Numbered from the stretch's first letter, positions 34,101 through 46,610 are shown. The stretch: DNA of 64,000 bases from Membranipora membranacea (GCA_914767715.1 OU612069.1:13887387-13951386), one strand, 5' to 3'. Notes: generated by a model not told the origin, from the letters alone. Translations and numbers: made by a program.

Positions 34101-34849
34101 AGTGAAACAACACCATATTGCCAGATAGTTAGACACTTACATGAATATTTATTGGTAGTGATTTGTGCATTCCAAGGTTTCCTGGATAATACAAACACAC
34201 AACCAATACTGTGTGAGCTGTGTCAGTGTACAATTTGGTGTATGTCCTTTTAAGGTCAAACACCGCGTAATTGTCTGGAACCGGACAACGAAAACTTCAA
34301 AATAAGGTTAATTGCTATAAATATATATCGCGCTCCTACCAGCTTTTTTTAAATAACAGAAGACAATTCCATAAATTGGTAATAGCTCAAAAGCTCCTTA
34401 TATCAATAGGTGTGAGGGAGGGGGCGGTGATGAATCTCCGAGGAAGTTGAAGGTCGTTGTTCTCATGAAAATTTGGTTGAGAGTTTTGTATGGGGAAGAA
34501 TTTTACTTGAAGTGATAATCAGAAGTTACAGAAGAAACCTTTTAGACAATATTCTCTTGACCACGTAGGCAGCTTATTCGACAGGAGAAAGTTGTGGTTG
34601 AGTAGGAAATTGTTAAAACAAGAAGTTGGTGGAGTATACCGTATAGGTGGTGATCGAAAAACAATCCGGAAGGGCATTCCCATTTCCCGTCAATTACTGT
34701 TACTATATAGGAGACAGAAAATAGAACTCTAGCATAAAATAAATTAAAAGAGAAACAAGAAGCAGAATTGCAATGAGAAACTTGGCGGAAGGTAAGAACT
34801 AACTCAAGACACTTGAAAAAATACGAACATAAGACTTTTTCACTGCTGA

Positions 34850-35114
34850 CACAGCTGGGCTTTGCCCAGCAGAGCCACCAGTCAAAAATTTAGATAGAGA
34901 GTTGTGGCATCAAAACATCAGCTAAATTTATGGCACCTGATTGGTCAACAACAACATTTGTCATCAATAATGGTGGATGACTGGGGAAGAAGATACTCTT
35001 TACATTGTGAGAGCTCATATAACTCCATTCAAAGCTACTGGCTAGATGTTTTGATGCCACAACTCTCTGTTTAAATTTTTGACTGGTGGCTATGCTGGGC
35101 TAAGCCCAGCTGTG
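34850..35114. repeat. MITE with about 68-bp terminal inverted repeats
   Basis: It starts CACAGCTGGGCTTTGCCCAG and ends in the inverse CTGGGCTAAGCCCAGCTGTG. The arms continue through ACCAGTCAAAAATTT and AGAGAGTTGTGGCATCAAAA. Each tip is itself a small hairpin. No coding capacity. Confidence 0.8.
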
Positions 35115-36316
35115 GTTTAAGTCATCAACAACAAGAATCTGATTACCAGTTTTTTTTCTGTCCCGTTAATAATGTGAAATGATGGACTTAGGTGAGACAG
35201 GGTTACGATATTATCACATAAGATAACATCTGATGGGCCCAGGGTGTTGGAATGGACATGGGGTCTCAAGTCCAAAAATATACATGTAGACTGTGAAACA
35301 ACAAGAATCTGCCGTCACGTTTTTTTCCCATCCTAATAATAATAATCCCAAATGATGGGCTTAGCTGACACTGGGTTAAAGATGGAGTGTAATTCCGATC
35401 CAGCATTAATTGTAGACACTTGGTAGTTTATCTACAGGGATTTACTTTTGCGGGGAGTAATAATATGGACCAACATTTTTTTTATGAGACTTACTTTTAC
35501 CAATTTGCTATGCTCAAAATTGAATCCTAGAAACTTATGAGATCACGGTAATTACACGGAGCATAGCATGTCTTGTCAAGACAGGCTACATTGAGCCATA
35601 TTTAATAGCGTAAAGCATGATGATTAATGATATATTGATTTATAATTCATTAGAAAATCAATATCATGCAGTGCACCTGCTTTGACACACATTGTGACAC
35701 TGTAATTTAACTATAAACTGAACTGAAAATTTTTGTATTCCTACACTTTTTTACATCTAATTTTCTTCTAAAATAAGAAAATTATGTTTCATAACTACAT
35801 CAGCAGAGTCAATTATAGTTGAGGAAAGTGTAGCTATAATGATTTTCAAAAATACTAAATATTTACTGAGAAAAATCGCTAAATGTAAATCAGTCATTAT
35901 TGATTGATAGGGCATTGTTTATGTGAGTCCTACATATGACATCATATTCTTGCTTATAAATGTAAACAAATTGTTATGATGTATTTGGCGCCAAATCGGA
36001 GCACGTGTACATAATCGGAATGGGGTGATCTATCAACCTGGATAGGGACGGGAGAAAGTGAATCTGACCTGTACCCCCTCTTTAAGATATTATCACATAA
36101 GATAACATCTCATGGGCCCAGAGTGTTGGAAACGACATAGGGTCTCCGGTCGAAAAAATATGACCATAAGATTTCCCAAGTCAACAACACATCTGATTAC
36201 ATGTTTTTTTCCGACCTGATACTAATAATGTCAAGTGATGGGCTTAGCTGAGAAAGGGTTAAGATATTATCACATAAGATAACACCTCGCGGGCCAAGGG
36301 TGTTGGAATGAACATA

Positions 36317-36636
36317 CACTATGGCCCCATGCTTTGATTTTGTGGTTCACTCCAATTTCGAATGGTTAGAATCCAGTGGATTCTAACCATTCCCATGATG
36401 GGAAAACATGAAAAGAATCTGCCGCGGCTGAGACTTGAACCCTGGCCTGCCGCATGTTATCCCTTAGAAGGCATTGTGTGCAAGCACGCTAACCATGCCG
36501 CCAATTAGGAAATAGGACTAATAAACACAGTGTGGATATTCGCGTCCAAAAGGTCATTCGTCACAATCGGAATTTGATTTTAATGCCATTTCCCTGGGGC
36601 GATTACTCCCGAAATCCTTACAAAATCGAACCTTGG
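36317..36636 (-). mobile_element. tRNA-derived SINE inserted in the repeat array
   Basis: The minus strand holds a B-box GGGTTCAAGTCTC (plus 36430-36442) and an A-box TGGCGGCATGGTTAGCG (plus about 36487-36503) at tRNA-like spacing. The segment is flanked by the direct repeat GAACATA (36310-36316 and 36637-36643), at a point where the repeat unit is broken. A 15-bp inverted pair (GAATGGTTAGAATCC) lies inside. Confidence 0.65.
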
Positions 36637-36789
36637 GAACATAGTGATAGAGTCCCAGGTCGAAAATAAGGCGACCATAAGATTTTCAAAGTCCACAACA
36701 AGAACCTGCCTGCATGTTCTTTTCTGTCCTGATACTAATTATGTGAAATGATGGGCATAGCTGAGGCAGGGATAAGATATTATCACATA

Positions 36790-37379
36790 GGGGAAGGCGG
36801 GGCACGTTGAGCCATGCTCCGCAGTATATAAATGTTATATGATGAAAGTGTATATGAAGTATATGTACACAAAAACATTGCAATTGATGTTTCTTTAATG
36901 AAGTCAGCAATTACTCTGAGTTCACTTTTCCCTTCACTTATCACCAAGTTTGCCGTGTGCAAGTTTTCCTCTACCGCAAAAATTTAAGAGATTCATTTGT
37001 GTTGCGAATTATATTTTATAGTTCACAAAAATGCGCTGTTGCAATGAATTTGGTTCCTTTCCTTTATTTCTTATGTTTGCAATGAATTAAAAAGTTATCA
37101 CTAACAAAGAGATGACCATAACAGAGTGGCTCAACGTGCCCCATTCAAAATGCGGACCCGGCTCAACGTGCCCCGTGCTTCGGGCACGTTGAGCCGCTTC
37201 CCGATTTTTTTTGAAACAGCAATATTTCTTTTTCTTGCTGCAATATGTTTCTGACCTTACTCATGTTGATGGAAGACATGGAGACCAATTTCAGTGCCAA
37301 TTTTTGTTAATCTGGCACAATTCAACTGCATGTTACAATAAAATATGTAAAAGCTGGCTCAACGTACCCCGCCTTCCCC
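36790..37379. mobile_element. Non-autonomous DNA transposon, 590 bp, TA target site
   Basis: 24-bp terminal inverted repeats with one mismatch, starting GGGGAAGGCGGGG and ending CCCCGCCTTCCCC, are flanked by TA on both sides. Removing the element and one TA restores the CACATAAGATA found in the neighbouring repeat copy. Further copies of GGCTCAACGTGCCCC lie inside in both orientations. No transposase is encoded. The TA duplication suggests a Tc1/mariner-type source. Confidence 0.82.
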
Positions 37380-40300
37380 TAAGATAAAATCTCGTGGGCC
37401 CAGGGTATTGGAATGGACATGGGTGTCAGGTCCAACAAAATATGTGTAGACAGAAAATTTCCATGTTCTGTTACTGATATCTTTTTGTCTGATCGCGTTT
37501 TCTGAGTTCCTAAATTTTCCTGCAAATTATAGTGAGGTGTCGAGGTTACCATACGTAAATACATGATGCACTAAGTCTAGATATTGGCCAGGTAAGTATG
37601 GATCTATAGGAAATTTTCTTCAACCATGACTTGGCATGAACACAGATGTTCTGCAGCTAAGCTGCAGCCCAGAATGAAAGAGGGAATGAAAAGAGTGAAA
37701 GAAGGTCCACATATTAAAAATTCATGGTTGCATTTTAATTCTCTATGTATACAATAAAACAGCAGTTATAGAAATATTCTACACAAAATATGTGAGAACC
37801 ATACTAACTTACTAGTTTGGCCAAGATGAAAAAGTATTCAAGTCAGCACAGAGTCAGCACAGCCTCTTCATCGGTAAAGTCAGCTTTTTCCCATTCACGA
37901 GCGTCACTGGTGTACCAATAATTCAAAAATTTCATTTACGGCTTTATCACCAAATGATGCATAATAAAAGCCACACCTACATTTTCCCAGAGCCAATCAT
38001 TCAGATCAATTTTGTGAACAAAGTTTTGTTGAAGAGCCAATGAAAATGTCCCATTTTGTAAACACAAGCATGACGGGAAATGATAAAAATGAGGGGGATT
38101 TTCAAGCAGACAGCCAGATCTAGTGGGAAGTGATGCCAGTCAAGGAAGGCCTTACAAAATGGTAACTTCTTTTTTATCGCCTACTGGTAGCCTACTACAT
38201 AAAATAGCCACATCTGTCATTCAAGTTTAAGCCTTACTAAGAGCTTACATTTATCACATTTGGATGATATAGAGATAGAACTGAATCTGAGGAAAGAAGG
38301 ATCATAATAATCATAGTAATCTTCTTAATTGTTGTGAGCCCACTACACGAAATTTCCACTCTGTCATTTAGGTTTTAGTCTTAATCAGAGCTTACTATGT
38401 GTCACATTAGGCCACATTTGGAGGATAGAGATAGGAGCTGAAGAAAAGAAGAATCATAACTAACTCACTGCTTTTCGATGGTTAAGTCCCTATGAGTCGA
38501 GTAGTTGTATTGTACTACAATTTGGCTACTATTTGTGCAATGAATGTATGATGTAGTTTGCACCAGTAGCCTGTATTGTATGACGGATACCTCAAAGTCA
38601 GATGGGCTACTCATGATCATCATGCTAACAATCCGGAGCGTGACAGCAAGCCCAGGATGGACCCGACACAAGAAGGGCATCAGGGGTTATAGGGCCTGGC
38701 GCGGTGGGGTGAGTAGGTCGCGAGAACTGATGGAACTGGTGCCGGGCGTTATGGACGCAGATGGGGCGACCGTTTTCACGGTAACTCTCATTTTTAGTTA
38801 ATTGATTATTCTACAATAGAAGGAAAAACCCACTAAACTTTATCTACATACAACAAGTTCCTAACATGTGTTTTGGGGTTACTGACACGCCCCCAACAGC
38901 AATATGATTTTGAAAGCTTTTGATTTAGGATATTCGACTAGCTCAAATTAGCCATGGCTTTATTTTCATATACTTCATTGGTGGGTTTTTCCTTCTTACG
39001 GATATACACAGAGAGTAGCGGAGATGACCTCATTCTCTCATTCTTTCACTGCAGGGGGCCTTTGGGCATGAATATTTGCATTTAGTTCCTAAATTTGCCT
39101 GCAAATTATAGTGAGGTGTCGAGGTTACCATGCGTAAATACATGACGCACTAGGTCAAGATATTGGACAGGTAAGTATGGATCTATAGGAGATTTTCTCA
39201 AACCATGACTTGGCATGAAGGGCGTAAATTGCATGACAACTACAGCCAAGCCAGTAAGTGTCATAAAACAACGAACTGGGGAGAGTAATTTCCACCACAA
39301 ATTATTATAATCCAACACTCGCACTTATCAGCAGGATGCAGTCAATAGGATGTCTGGCAACACAATGATCTGTTTGGATCGAGTAGAAATTAAACAGCAT
39401 TAATATGAATTTTATCTTTGAGTGACATACTCGAAGTATATCAATGTATATAATGAGTGAGCTTGGAAGAATGAGAATGGATATGTGCTAAAACATGTAG
39501 CTAGCTGACCGTTTTGAATTGAAGGAATTCCTTCCCTCACCCCAACAACTAACACTGTCAAGAGGCCTGTATAGCCAATCCTACAGAACAGGTAGGATGA
39601 TAAATAACATAAAACGAACAGATCTTGCAACCAGCATAATAGCCCTCCTCAGTTATATGAGTTGGAACTCTTGGAGGAGAGAAGAGAGAATCTTTGTCCG
39701 GCCTCGTTCAGGATGATGCACTTCGTTGCCACCAACATCGATCACATAGTCCATCCTCAACCACCAGCTAGTACTCAGACCAGAAGGCACAATGAACAAT
39801 ATATGATATCAAAATAGATAGGCTACTTCAGTGGCACTAATAAGTAACCAAGACCTCTATCCTGCCCTTTTATAGTCCCAAGCAGCAGGGGATAAAAAAT
39901 AAATATGGTGAAGATGAACCGATCTATGATCATGATATAGAGCAAGGCAGGGGTATGGTAATTCCACGACATTGAAACCTTCTGCTGGGATAAGCGACTA
40001 ATCTCCAAGTAGTAAGTAAGTGAATAAGTCTATTCTACTGACTTTATTTTGTAATAACGATAATCCATTATGATACTGAACTGAGAGGGAGTTCATTGCT
40101 TCCATCCATGTATTGTGTATGTAACATCAAACCAAGAACACAGCTGGAAAGCCTTTAGCAGTTGGTGTGATTGATAGAAATGAATATAGTAGTTTTGTAT
40201 GTATAAAGAGTTGGAGAAGAAGAGGTCAGAGAGAAGAATATCAACTTGAACACCAAGTCTTCCAAAAGAACTATCCTACTCTAGACTATTGCTATTATTT

Positions 40301-40819
40301 ATCATATTTTTTGTGATGCTAACTTACCAATTAATATTATAGTATCTTTCATCAGTATTCCATGTCACAATCACAACAACAAAACCATGAGAGATTTTCT
40401 CATGTGTCATCAATGGGACTTTGCTGTCTCTATTCTATTTATTGGAGAATGCAGCCAAATATGGAGATACATAATCAGGGGAGTAACTCGTTTTGCTATT
40501 TTTGTGCCCAATCCACCATTACAGGATGCGGAGTTTGATTGGGCAAACTTCACCAGACCGGCCTATCAGAAGCCGTGTGACACTTTCTGAACATTGAGAA
40601 AATATTTTACTGTGACCGCTGTAACTTTTGTCATATCAACTTGTATAAAATTGCAGAATGTCCAAGAAGTTTGTCATCAATCACTGTATCTACCTATGAA
40701 CACTCTCTCATTGCACCATGTCCAATCCTGGTCAACCCCTAGTATGGCCACGGAATAAACCCTAGCATGTTTACTCAATAACTAGCATTACAAGACAGTT
40801 TTCATAAATACAGTTCTGT

Positions 40820-41115
40820 CTGTGTACAGACAGACAGCAGGTCAGTGGACTGGTCACACTCACTGACAGTTGATTTGATGAGTTGCAGTCTTGTGTGTGG
40901 TTTGTGTTTGTTGTGGTGAAGATGTGAAGCTGTGCATGAACCAAGTTATCGCAGCTGCGCAGCTTCTGTACCCGCCAAACGCGTTGCTCAGATGAGTCAC
41001 TTCTCTCTCATAGGTCAGAATTTAATATTCACATCTTCACCACAACAAACACAAACCACACACAAGGCTGCAACTCATCAAATCAACTGTCAGTGACCTG
41101 CTGTCTGTGGTCTGT
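40820..41115. repeat. MITE with about 70-90 bp inverted arms
   Basis: ACAGTTGATTTGATGAGTTG at 40865 and GTGTTTGTTGTGGTGAAGAT at 40905 both recur in inverse at 41028-41095. The left arm has an extra 18 bases relative to the right. Outer CAGACAGCAGGTC / GACCTGCTGTCTG also pair. Confidence 0.75.
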
Positions 41116-41116
41116 G

Positions 41117-42004
41117 AGCAATGAACTCCCTCTTCCTCAGGCATAACAACACATAGGAATTGTGGGTGTAGCCTAGTGTGATGTCCTGGACAATTGGCCT
41201 ATCTATTTGTTTGTGTCCCTTATAATATAGCATTATTGTGATGGTCTATACAGGAATATTTGGCTTTCATTGTGTATGCCGCTAAACAATAGAGAACAAA
41301 CAATAGACTCACTGCATCAAATAATATCAGGGCTTTCATTGGCTGAGAAGGTTCACTGCCACCAATTCAGAGCAGAGTAGATCATGTTTCTAGGATTATT
41401 GAGGGGTAGTAAGCTGTATTTGAATCATAGTTGATCTCGATTAAATGGGTGTTTACCTGATAAAAAAAAACCACAAGTGCACTATGACTGAAGATATTTA
41501 TTGTGAAATTGTATCATTTGTGAAGTATTTTGAAGACACATTTTTGCTTTTGTGGCTTGCTACCCCTTACATGGACAATGTTTTGGAAAAGTTTAACATA
41601 GTTGATTACCTACAACATGTGCTCTATCCAATGAGCATAGTTTGGGGCCCAAGAGACCACCCTACCTATATTTTCTGAGCCAACAAAGAAATAAGCAACA
41701 AAATACACACGTGTGTTGATGCTCACATAATCAATAACACTACCATCAGGTATATTGGGCAAGTGATGCAGCTGTAGAATGGTAGGGTAAGATGTTTTCT
41801 TGAGATACAACTAATAGTCATGAACTCTTTTTGTAAGGAATATGGGCTTATTTGCCATTTTATTTCATAGATGTATTATTGATTTCATCACTTGGCGGCC
41901 ATTTTGATTTCAACAAATGTCCCAGACATAGCTCAAGCAATACTGTTTGCTGATTGGTCAATATCGTCCTGTTGTTATTCCTGAGGAAGAGGGAGTTCAT
42001 TGCT
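41117..42004. repeat. Larger inverted-repeat element beside the MITE
   Basis: AGCAATGAACTCCCTCTTCC at 41117 and its inverse at 41985-42004 bound 0.89 kb; the match extends through CTCAGG-ATAACAAC. A third inverted end lies at 40083-40100 and a similar word near 20277. The 77-residue ORF inside (41445) shows no domain. Confidence 0.6.
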
Positions 42005-43239
42005 GTGAGTGTGTAAGTAAGTAACTTAGTAAGTTGTAAGTTAGGGTGATACTGATAACCCAGGGGGGTTGATGATGGACGTCAGTTTGATGTCCAATTA
42101 GTAGAGAGATTTGGAGGGGATCTGACATCAATATCAGGTCAATTTTTGCTCAGTTTAAGGTCAATATTGGGTCTATATGTAGTCAGTTTAGGAGAATTAT
42201 TATAGTAGCAATGGCTGTTTCTAAAATTTCTTATTGACTAGTAGAATGTTATAGGGGGGTAAGGAAAGAGAGAAAGGGCAATTGTTTGGCAGAGTTCTAA
42301 GAATATTACATCAGTTTCGGCTCGCAGACCGGCCATTAAATAAATGTAGGTAGCTTTGCCTTGTGTTGATTGAATATTCTATCATCCCATCTCACTAAAC
42401 ATTATTTCCGAATAGTGTCTTACCAGTTGCATTGCACATTTTCAATGATTTGAATCAGACAAAATTATACCACTGCTTTTGAGCATTCAAACTGGCAGGT
42501 TAATCTATATTATTCATTGTTGTAAGAAAATATTTCTATTTGAGATATGACACATTCAAAGTTGGTTTCTTAACAAGGGAGACAATTACTGATGATTTGT
42601 TCGAAAATATGTTAATTATTGGATCAGTGTGTCTAATTTATAATCAGTCAAAGGGCCCATTGGCAAGTTATCTTTACAACAATGGCTTACTCAACACACT
42701 TGCTTTTGTACACTGAAATATCATGCCCACTAGATAATAAGTAGATGGTAGTGGATTACCCTGGATACACTCATAGACTCAATAATAAGTCTATGGGTAC
42801 ACTCATGGATTATAGTCCAGAAGACACCTAGCTATAAGTGCTCAAAAAAAGGTGTTTACTTTAACGAAATGGGGGCAATATGGAATTAAATTTTTCTAGA
42901 TCAGAATTTTATGCTGATTTCAAATATATGGTTTCTACACCTCTCAGTCTGCCAGTTAGAAAGTAATCCAGTTATAGTCATGAATTAACGAAAAGCTATC
43001 GTTCAGTTCATTATAACTGAAGTGGGCAACAATTTGGCAGCATTTATGTGTGGAGATAGGTTGTGTCAATATTATGTCTTAGTTCTACACCTCTAAGCTT
43101 GTCAGTTAAAGAGAAATTAAATTTTTAAACTTAAAAAGAACGGAGGGGATAACTCTAATTATTGCTATATAATCCCATTGTTTTGCCTGTTGTGTAATTT
43201 CTGATTTGAAACCTCACCGTTCGAGCCTTGATATTATAA

Positions 43240-43303
43240 TATACATACTGTATACATACTGTATATACACTGTATATATACTGTATATAAAATGTATATA
43301 TAC
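43240..43303. repeat. Short tandem repeat of ATACTGTATAC-like units
   Basis: About five imperfect copies of a 10-14 base AT-rich unit (TACTGTATA). Confidence 0.7.
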
Positions 43304-45629
43304 CTAGATACTACATATATTGCTTTGTTTAAGAACCACTACGACGTGCATCCAACCAATTTCTACCAGCTCGCACAATATAAATTAGATGGGGCTGATT
43401 GCCTCTGACAACCGTGTTGAACAACGCCCAGATAAGATTTTGTAGCTTAACTTAGAGTCAGTGGATATAATGTATTCAATGACATTGGCTAATGTCTGAA
43501 CAGAAGAGAAGAATCAGAATGAGTCAAATGGGAGTACCATACCGTAACTTTGTCTTCTAATATCACCAAGAAGGAAAATTAGAGAAAGATTTTATTCTGT
43601 ATGGTAGGCCTGAATAGCACATATCATAACGCTTCTTGTTTTGATTTGAAATTATTCTAATCCTAATCACATTCAGTCTCTCTCTATTAATATTATAAAA
43701 ATTGTTTCCCTTCTTGGTGACGTCTTTTGAATAATAAGCGCAGGGCTCTGATAGTTCTCGCGGTCTCAGACTTTTAGCCACCCTGACTTATTCTGTAAAT
43801 ATTTACACCAGAGAAATAGGCTAATAAACCTGATAAACTGGACAACTAATGAATGATAGTGTGAAGGTCTCATTGACATGTTTATGCGTAGATAGTGTTA
43901 GAATTTAGGGGAGATGTAAGGGGATGGTGTCCCTCTTCCTACTTTGTCTAGGGGGATGCATCCCCCCCTTTATATCATAACCCAGGTAAACACCAGCTGG
44001 TAAATACATCAATATGAGTTTTCCAAAATATGGCTAAATTTGATGCATTTTCAACTGTAATCACCACAGGGCTCCGGCGGCCGGGACTCCGCCCACGACC
44101 CAACCGGGGGCATAGGCGGCCCCCTGGACCCCCAGCCTGGTTGGCATCCCCCTACCTCATATTTCCACTTCTAACACTGCGCATAGATATCCCATCCTCA
44201 ACCGCTGAGGCACTGAGTGGGAAAAAATAGATAACCAGGTGTATTATCTGAACTAGAATACATTGTTGGCCTTGGAATCTCAATCACATGAAACTGCTGC
44301 TGGAGCAGAGTTGCTACCTAAGAAATGATCAGTACTAGAATCTCATCTATATATATTAAATTCATGTCTGTGAAATTTCCAGTTGCCTCCCCTACACCCC
44401 AGTTGCCATCACTATCGGATGATCACCCCCACACAAAAATGTGTACCCATCACAATGGATTATTTCTTATTAAAAGGCACTGTGTCAAGTCCTCAAAATC
44501 AGGTGGGGGGAGGGTGGCTTGTCAAGACAGGCTAAAAAACACCAATCACAGCGGCTGTGCAAATATAATATCGTGCAGAGTCTGCATGCAGTCTTGAGGG
44601 ACTGTGAGGGCTTTTGAGATGTTACGAGGTAGTATCGGGAGGGTAACTTTGAGTCTTGAGAAGCAGTCATGTGGCCTAGTACATAGCCTCAGATCATCAG
44701 ACTGAATAAAATGATTAGGTTAATACCAATACAAAAAACATTACCAAAAGATTTTGATAGCATCTGGGTTATTTTGCCAGCTATAAGGTGAATGAATTTT
44801 GTCTGCAAGTGGTGAATGTGGTGGTTTCATTATAACCAAGGAGTAATGCAAGTGGTTGAAAGTTCTACCCTTGAAGCTCCAGTAGCTGCTTCTTCCTTTG
44901 CCAGCTTCTCTCAATTCAGCCCTCTCACAAACCAAAGTGCAAACTCTTGATTAAGAGGTCATAGCATATACACTATAATTCCCTCTATTGGATTGAATTT
45001 GGTGGCTGTAGCCTTTTCAACTCTTTCTAAGATGCACTCCCATCTCTCTGGATATACATTTGCTGACTTAAATTAACTTTGAGTCATAATTGTACCATGT
45101 CTCATAACATTTCACCCTGCAGTAACATTTACAATCTTGCTCCAATTCCTTTTAAACTGAGCTGAAAATGGATTAAATGGAAATATTTTGGTATTCTAAG
45201 GCAAGATAACGGGATTCCATGGGCAATTATTAGGATTTATCTCCTCCCACATTTTTGAGTTGAAAAACTGATTTTCTCCCAAACTGGCAAACTGAGAGGT
45301 GTAGAAACTATGACATAGTATTTAGAAAACCTATCTACAAGTGTAAACACGGTCAAATTCTTGCCCCCAAGCCGTTAAAGTAAACTGAAAGCTAACTGTT
45401 GGTGTCTTCTGGACTATTACTCCTTGGCAATAGACCAGTTTAATTAACAGTGACTAGCATTAAATTCAGTGGTACTACAGGTTTCTAACATAAATGAAGG
45501 CAAGGTTATGGAATCAATGAATTATTGACTTCACTTTCATGAATCCTGCTGCAGTCTACTGACTACTGGGCGAATCGATGCCCCAGATGTGCTCCGACCT
45601 ACCTGCAAACTGAGAGTAACTTGGCGCAG

Positions 45630-45640
45630 AATATGGCGGC
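45630..45640 (+). promoter_or_regulatory. YY1-like motif, candidate ASCC1 promoter element
   Basis: AATATGGCGGC fits the known animal YY1 core consensus AANATGGCGGC, often found at start sites of housekeeping genes. It lies 2.35 kb upstream of the ASCC1 acceptor exon, in a small GC-richer patch. A first exon and its donor could not be fixed. Confidence 0.3.
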
Positions 45641-45949
45641 CCACCCTTACGGCACCTGTATTTCTAAGTCCTTGGACAGAGATAAACATGTGATTTCAAC
45701 CCACAATTTTTGTGTGACCCATCTGATGAAAAAACATATAATATCTTGACTTTATCCTGTCCAGCCACCTGGAAAACTAATAAGTTTGGCCGAGTAATTC
45801 ACAGTAATGTCAACAACTGGCCATATTTCAGTTCCTTTAGTGAATATCCTCATTGGCCAAGCCCCTTCACAAACTCACTTGTGAAAACCATCAGCTCTAC
45901 AGTTTTATACAATCCTAGATTGGACACTGGTCGGCCTATCTAGCCTTGA

Positions 45950-46610
45950 ATAGCCGTGATACTGACTGCCTCTGTCAATATGCGGACGTCTAATTGAAGT
46001 CCGACTTTTGTTTTGAAGAGTAATCGCCAACTTCATTTTTGAAGGTAATAGGCTAGGCCAGGATGAATGGCCCGCGACAGCCAAATCAAGTAGTAGTAGA
46101 CAAACAGTGCTCCCGGTGGGGTTTGAACCTGGGACTTATGATTCAGTCAGATTATGAGTCAGCAGCCCCCAACACTGAGCTATCCCTGATCCCTAAAGTC
46201 CGACATTGATGATGATATCTAGTCTAATGTCTCCCTACTGACTACCTACGTCAAGATGCCGAAGTCCAATTGACGTCAGTTAGACATCGGACACTAGATG
46301 TTGATCTCTAGTCTAGAGTCGCCCTAATACTGACTACTCAATACTGACGTTCAATTGACATCAGTTTGATTTCCGACACTGATGTTGATATCTAGCCCAA
46401 AATCAGCCTGATGCTGACTACCTATATCAAGATGCCGATGACCGATTGACATCAGTTTGATGTCCGACACTGATGTTGATATCAACTCAACCTGATACTG
46501 ACTACCTATGTCAAGATGCTGATGTCAGTTAGACGTTGATTACCGATATCGGTATCTGACCCAAAATCAACCTTATCTGGACGTCAATATGAGGTTGATA
46601 TCGGTGACTT
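45950..46610. repeat. Minisatellite, about 84-92 bp unit
   Basis: Units with CTGACTACCTA-TCAAGATGC, GATTGACATCAGTTTGATGT and CCGACACTGATGTTGATATC start near 45958, 46236, 46328, 46412 and 46496. The first unit is interrupted by a SINE. A related stretch occurs at 42070-42180. Confidence 0.8.
46006..46195 (-). mobile_element. tRNA-derived SINE inside the minisatellite
   Basis: A minus-strand tRNA-like part (46111-46189) has GATAGCTCAGTGTTGG, an anticodon-loop-like CTCATAA and B-box CAGGTTCAAACCCC. The direct repeat AAGTCCGAC flanks it (45997-46005 and 46196-46204), and the minus-strand 3' end is A-rich (CAAAACAAAA). The would-be acceptor ends do not pair, so this is not a functional tRNA. Confidence 0.7.

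Larger units (their letters stand above)
35195..37445. repeat. Long-period repeat array, interrupted by two insertions
   Basis: A unit with ATATTATCACATAAGATAAC, GGGCCCAGGGTGTTGGAATG and AATGATGGGCTTAGCTGA recurs at about 35205, 36088, 36262 and 36775, the last continuing at 37380. The third copy is split by a SINE (36317-36636) and the fourth by a 590-bp element (36790-37379). Confidence 0.75.

Noticed and set aside
44030-44230. A GC-rich, proline/arginine-rich short ORF
   Set aside because: The composition comes from a small GC-rich patch of about 100 bases, and no splice sites or family match were seen.
46111-46189. A possible tRNA-Met gene (CAT in the loop)
   Set aside because: The acceptor ends do not pair, the middle is too long, and target duplications and an A-rich end show a retroposed SINE.
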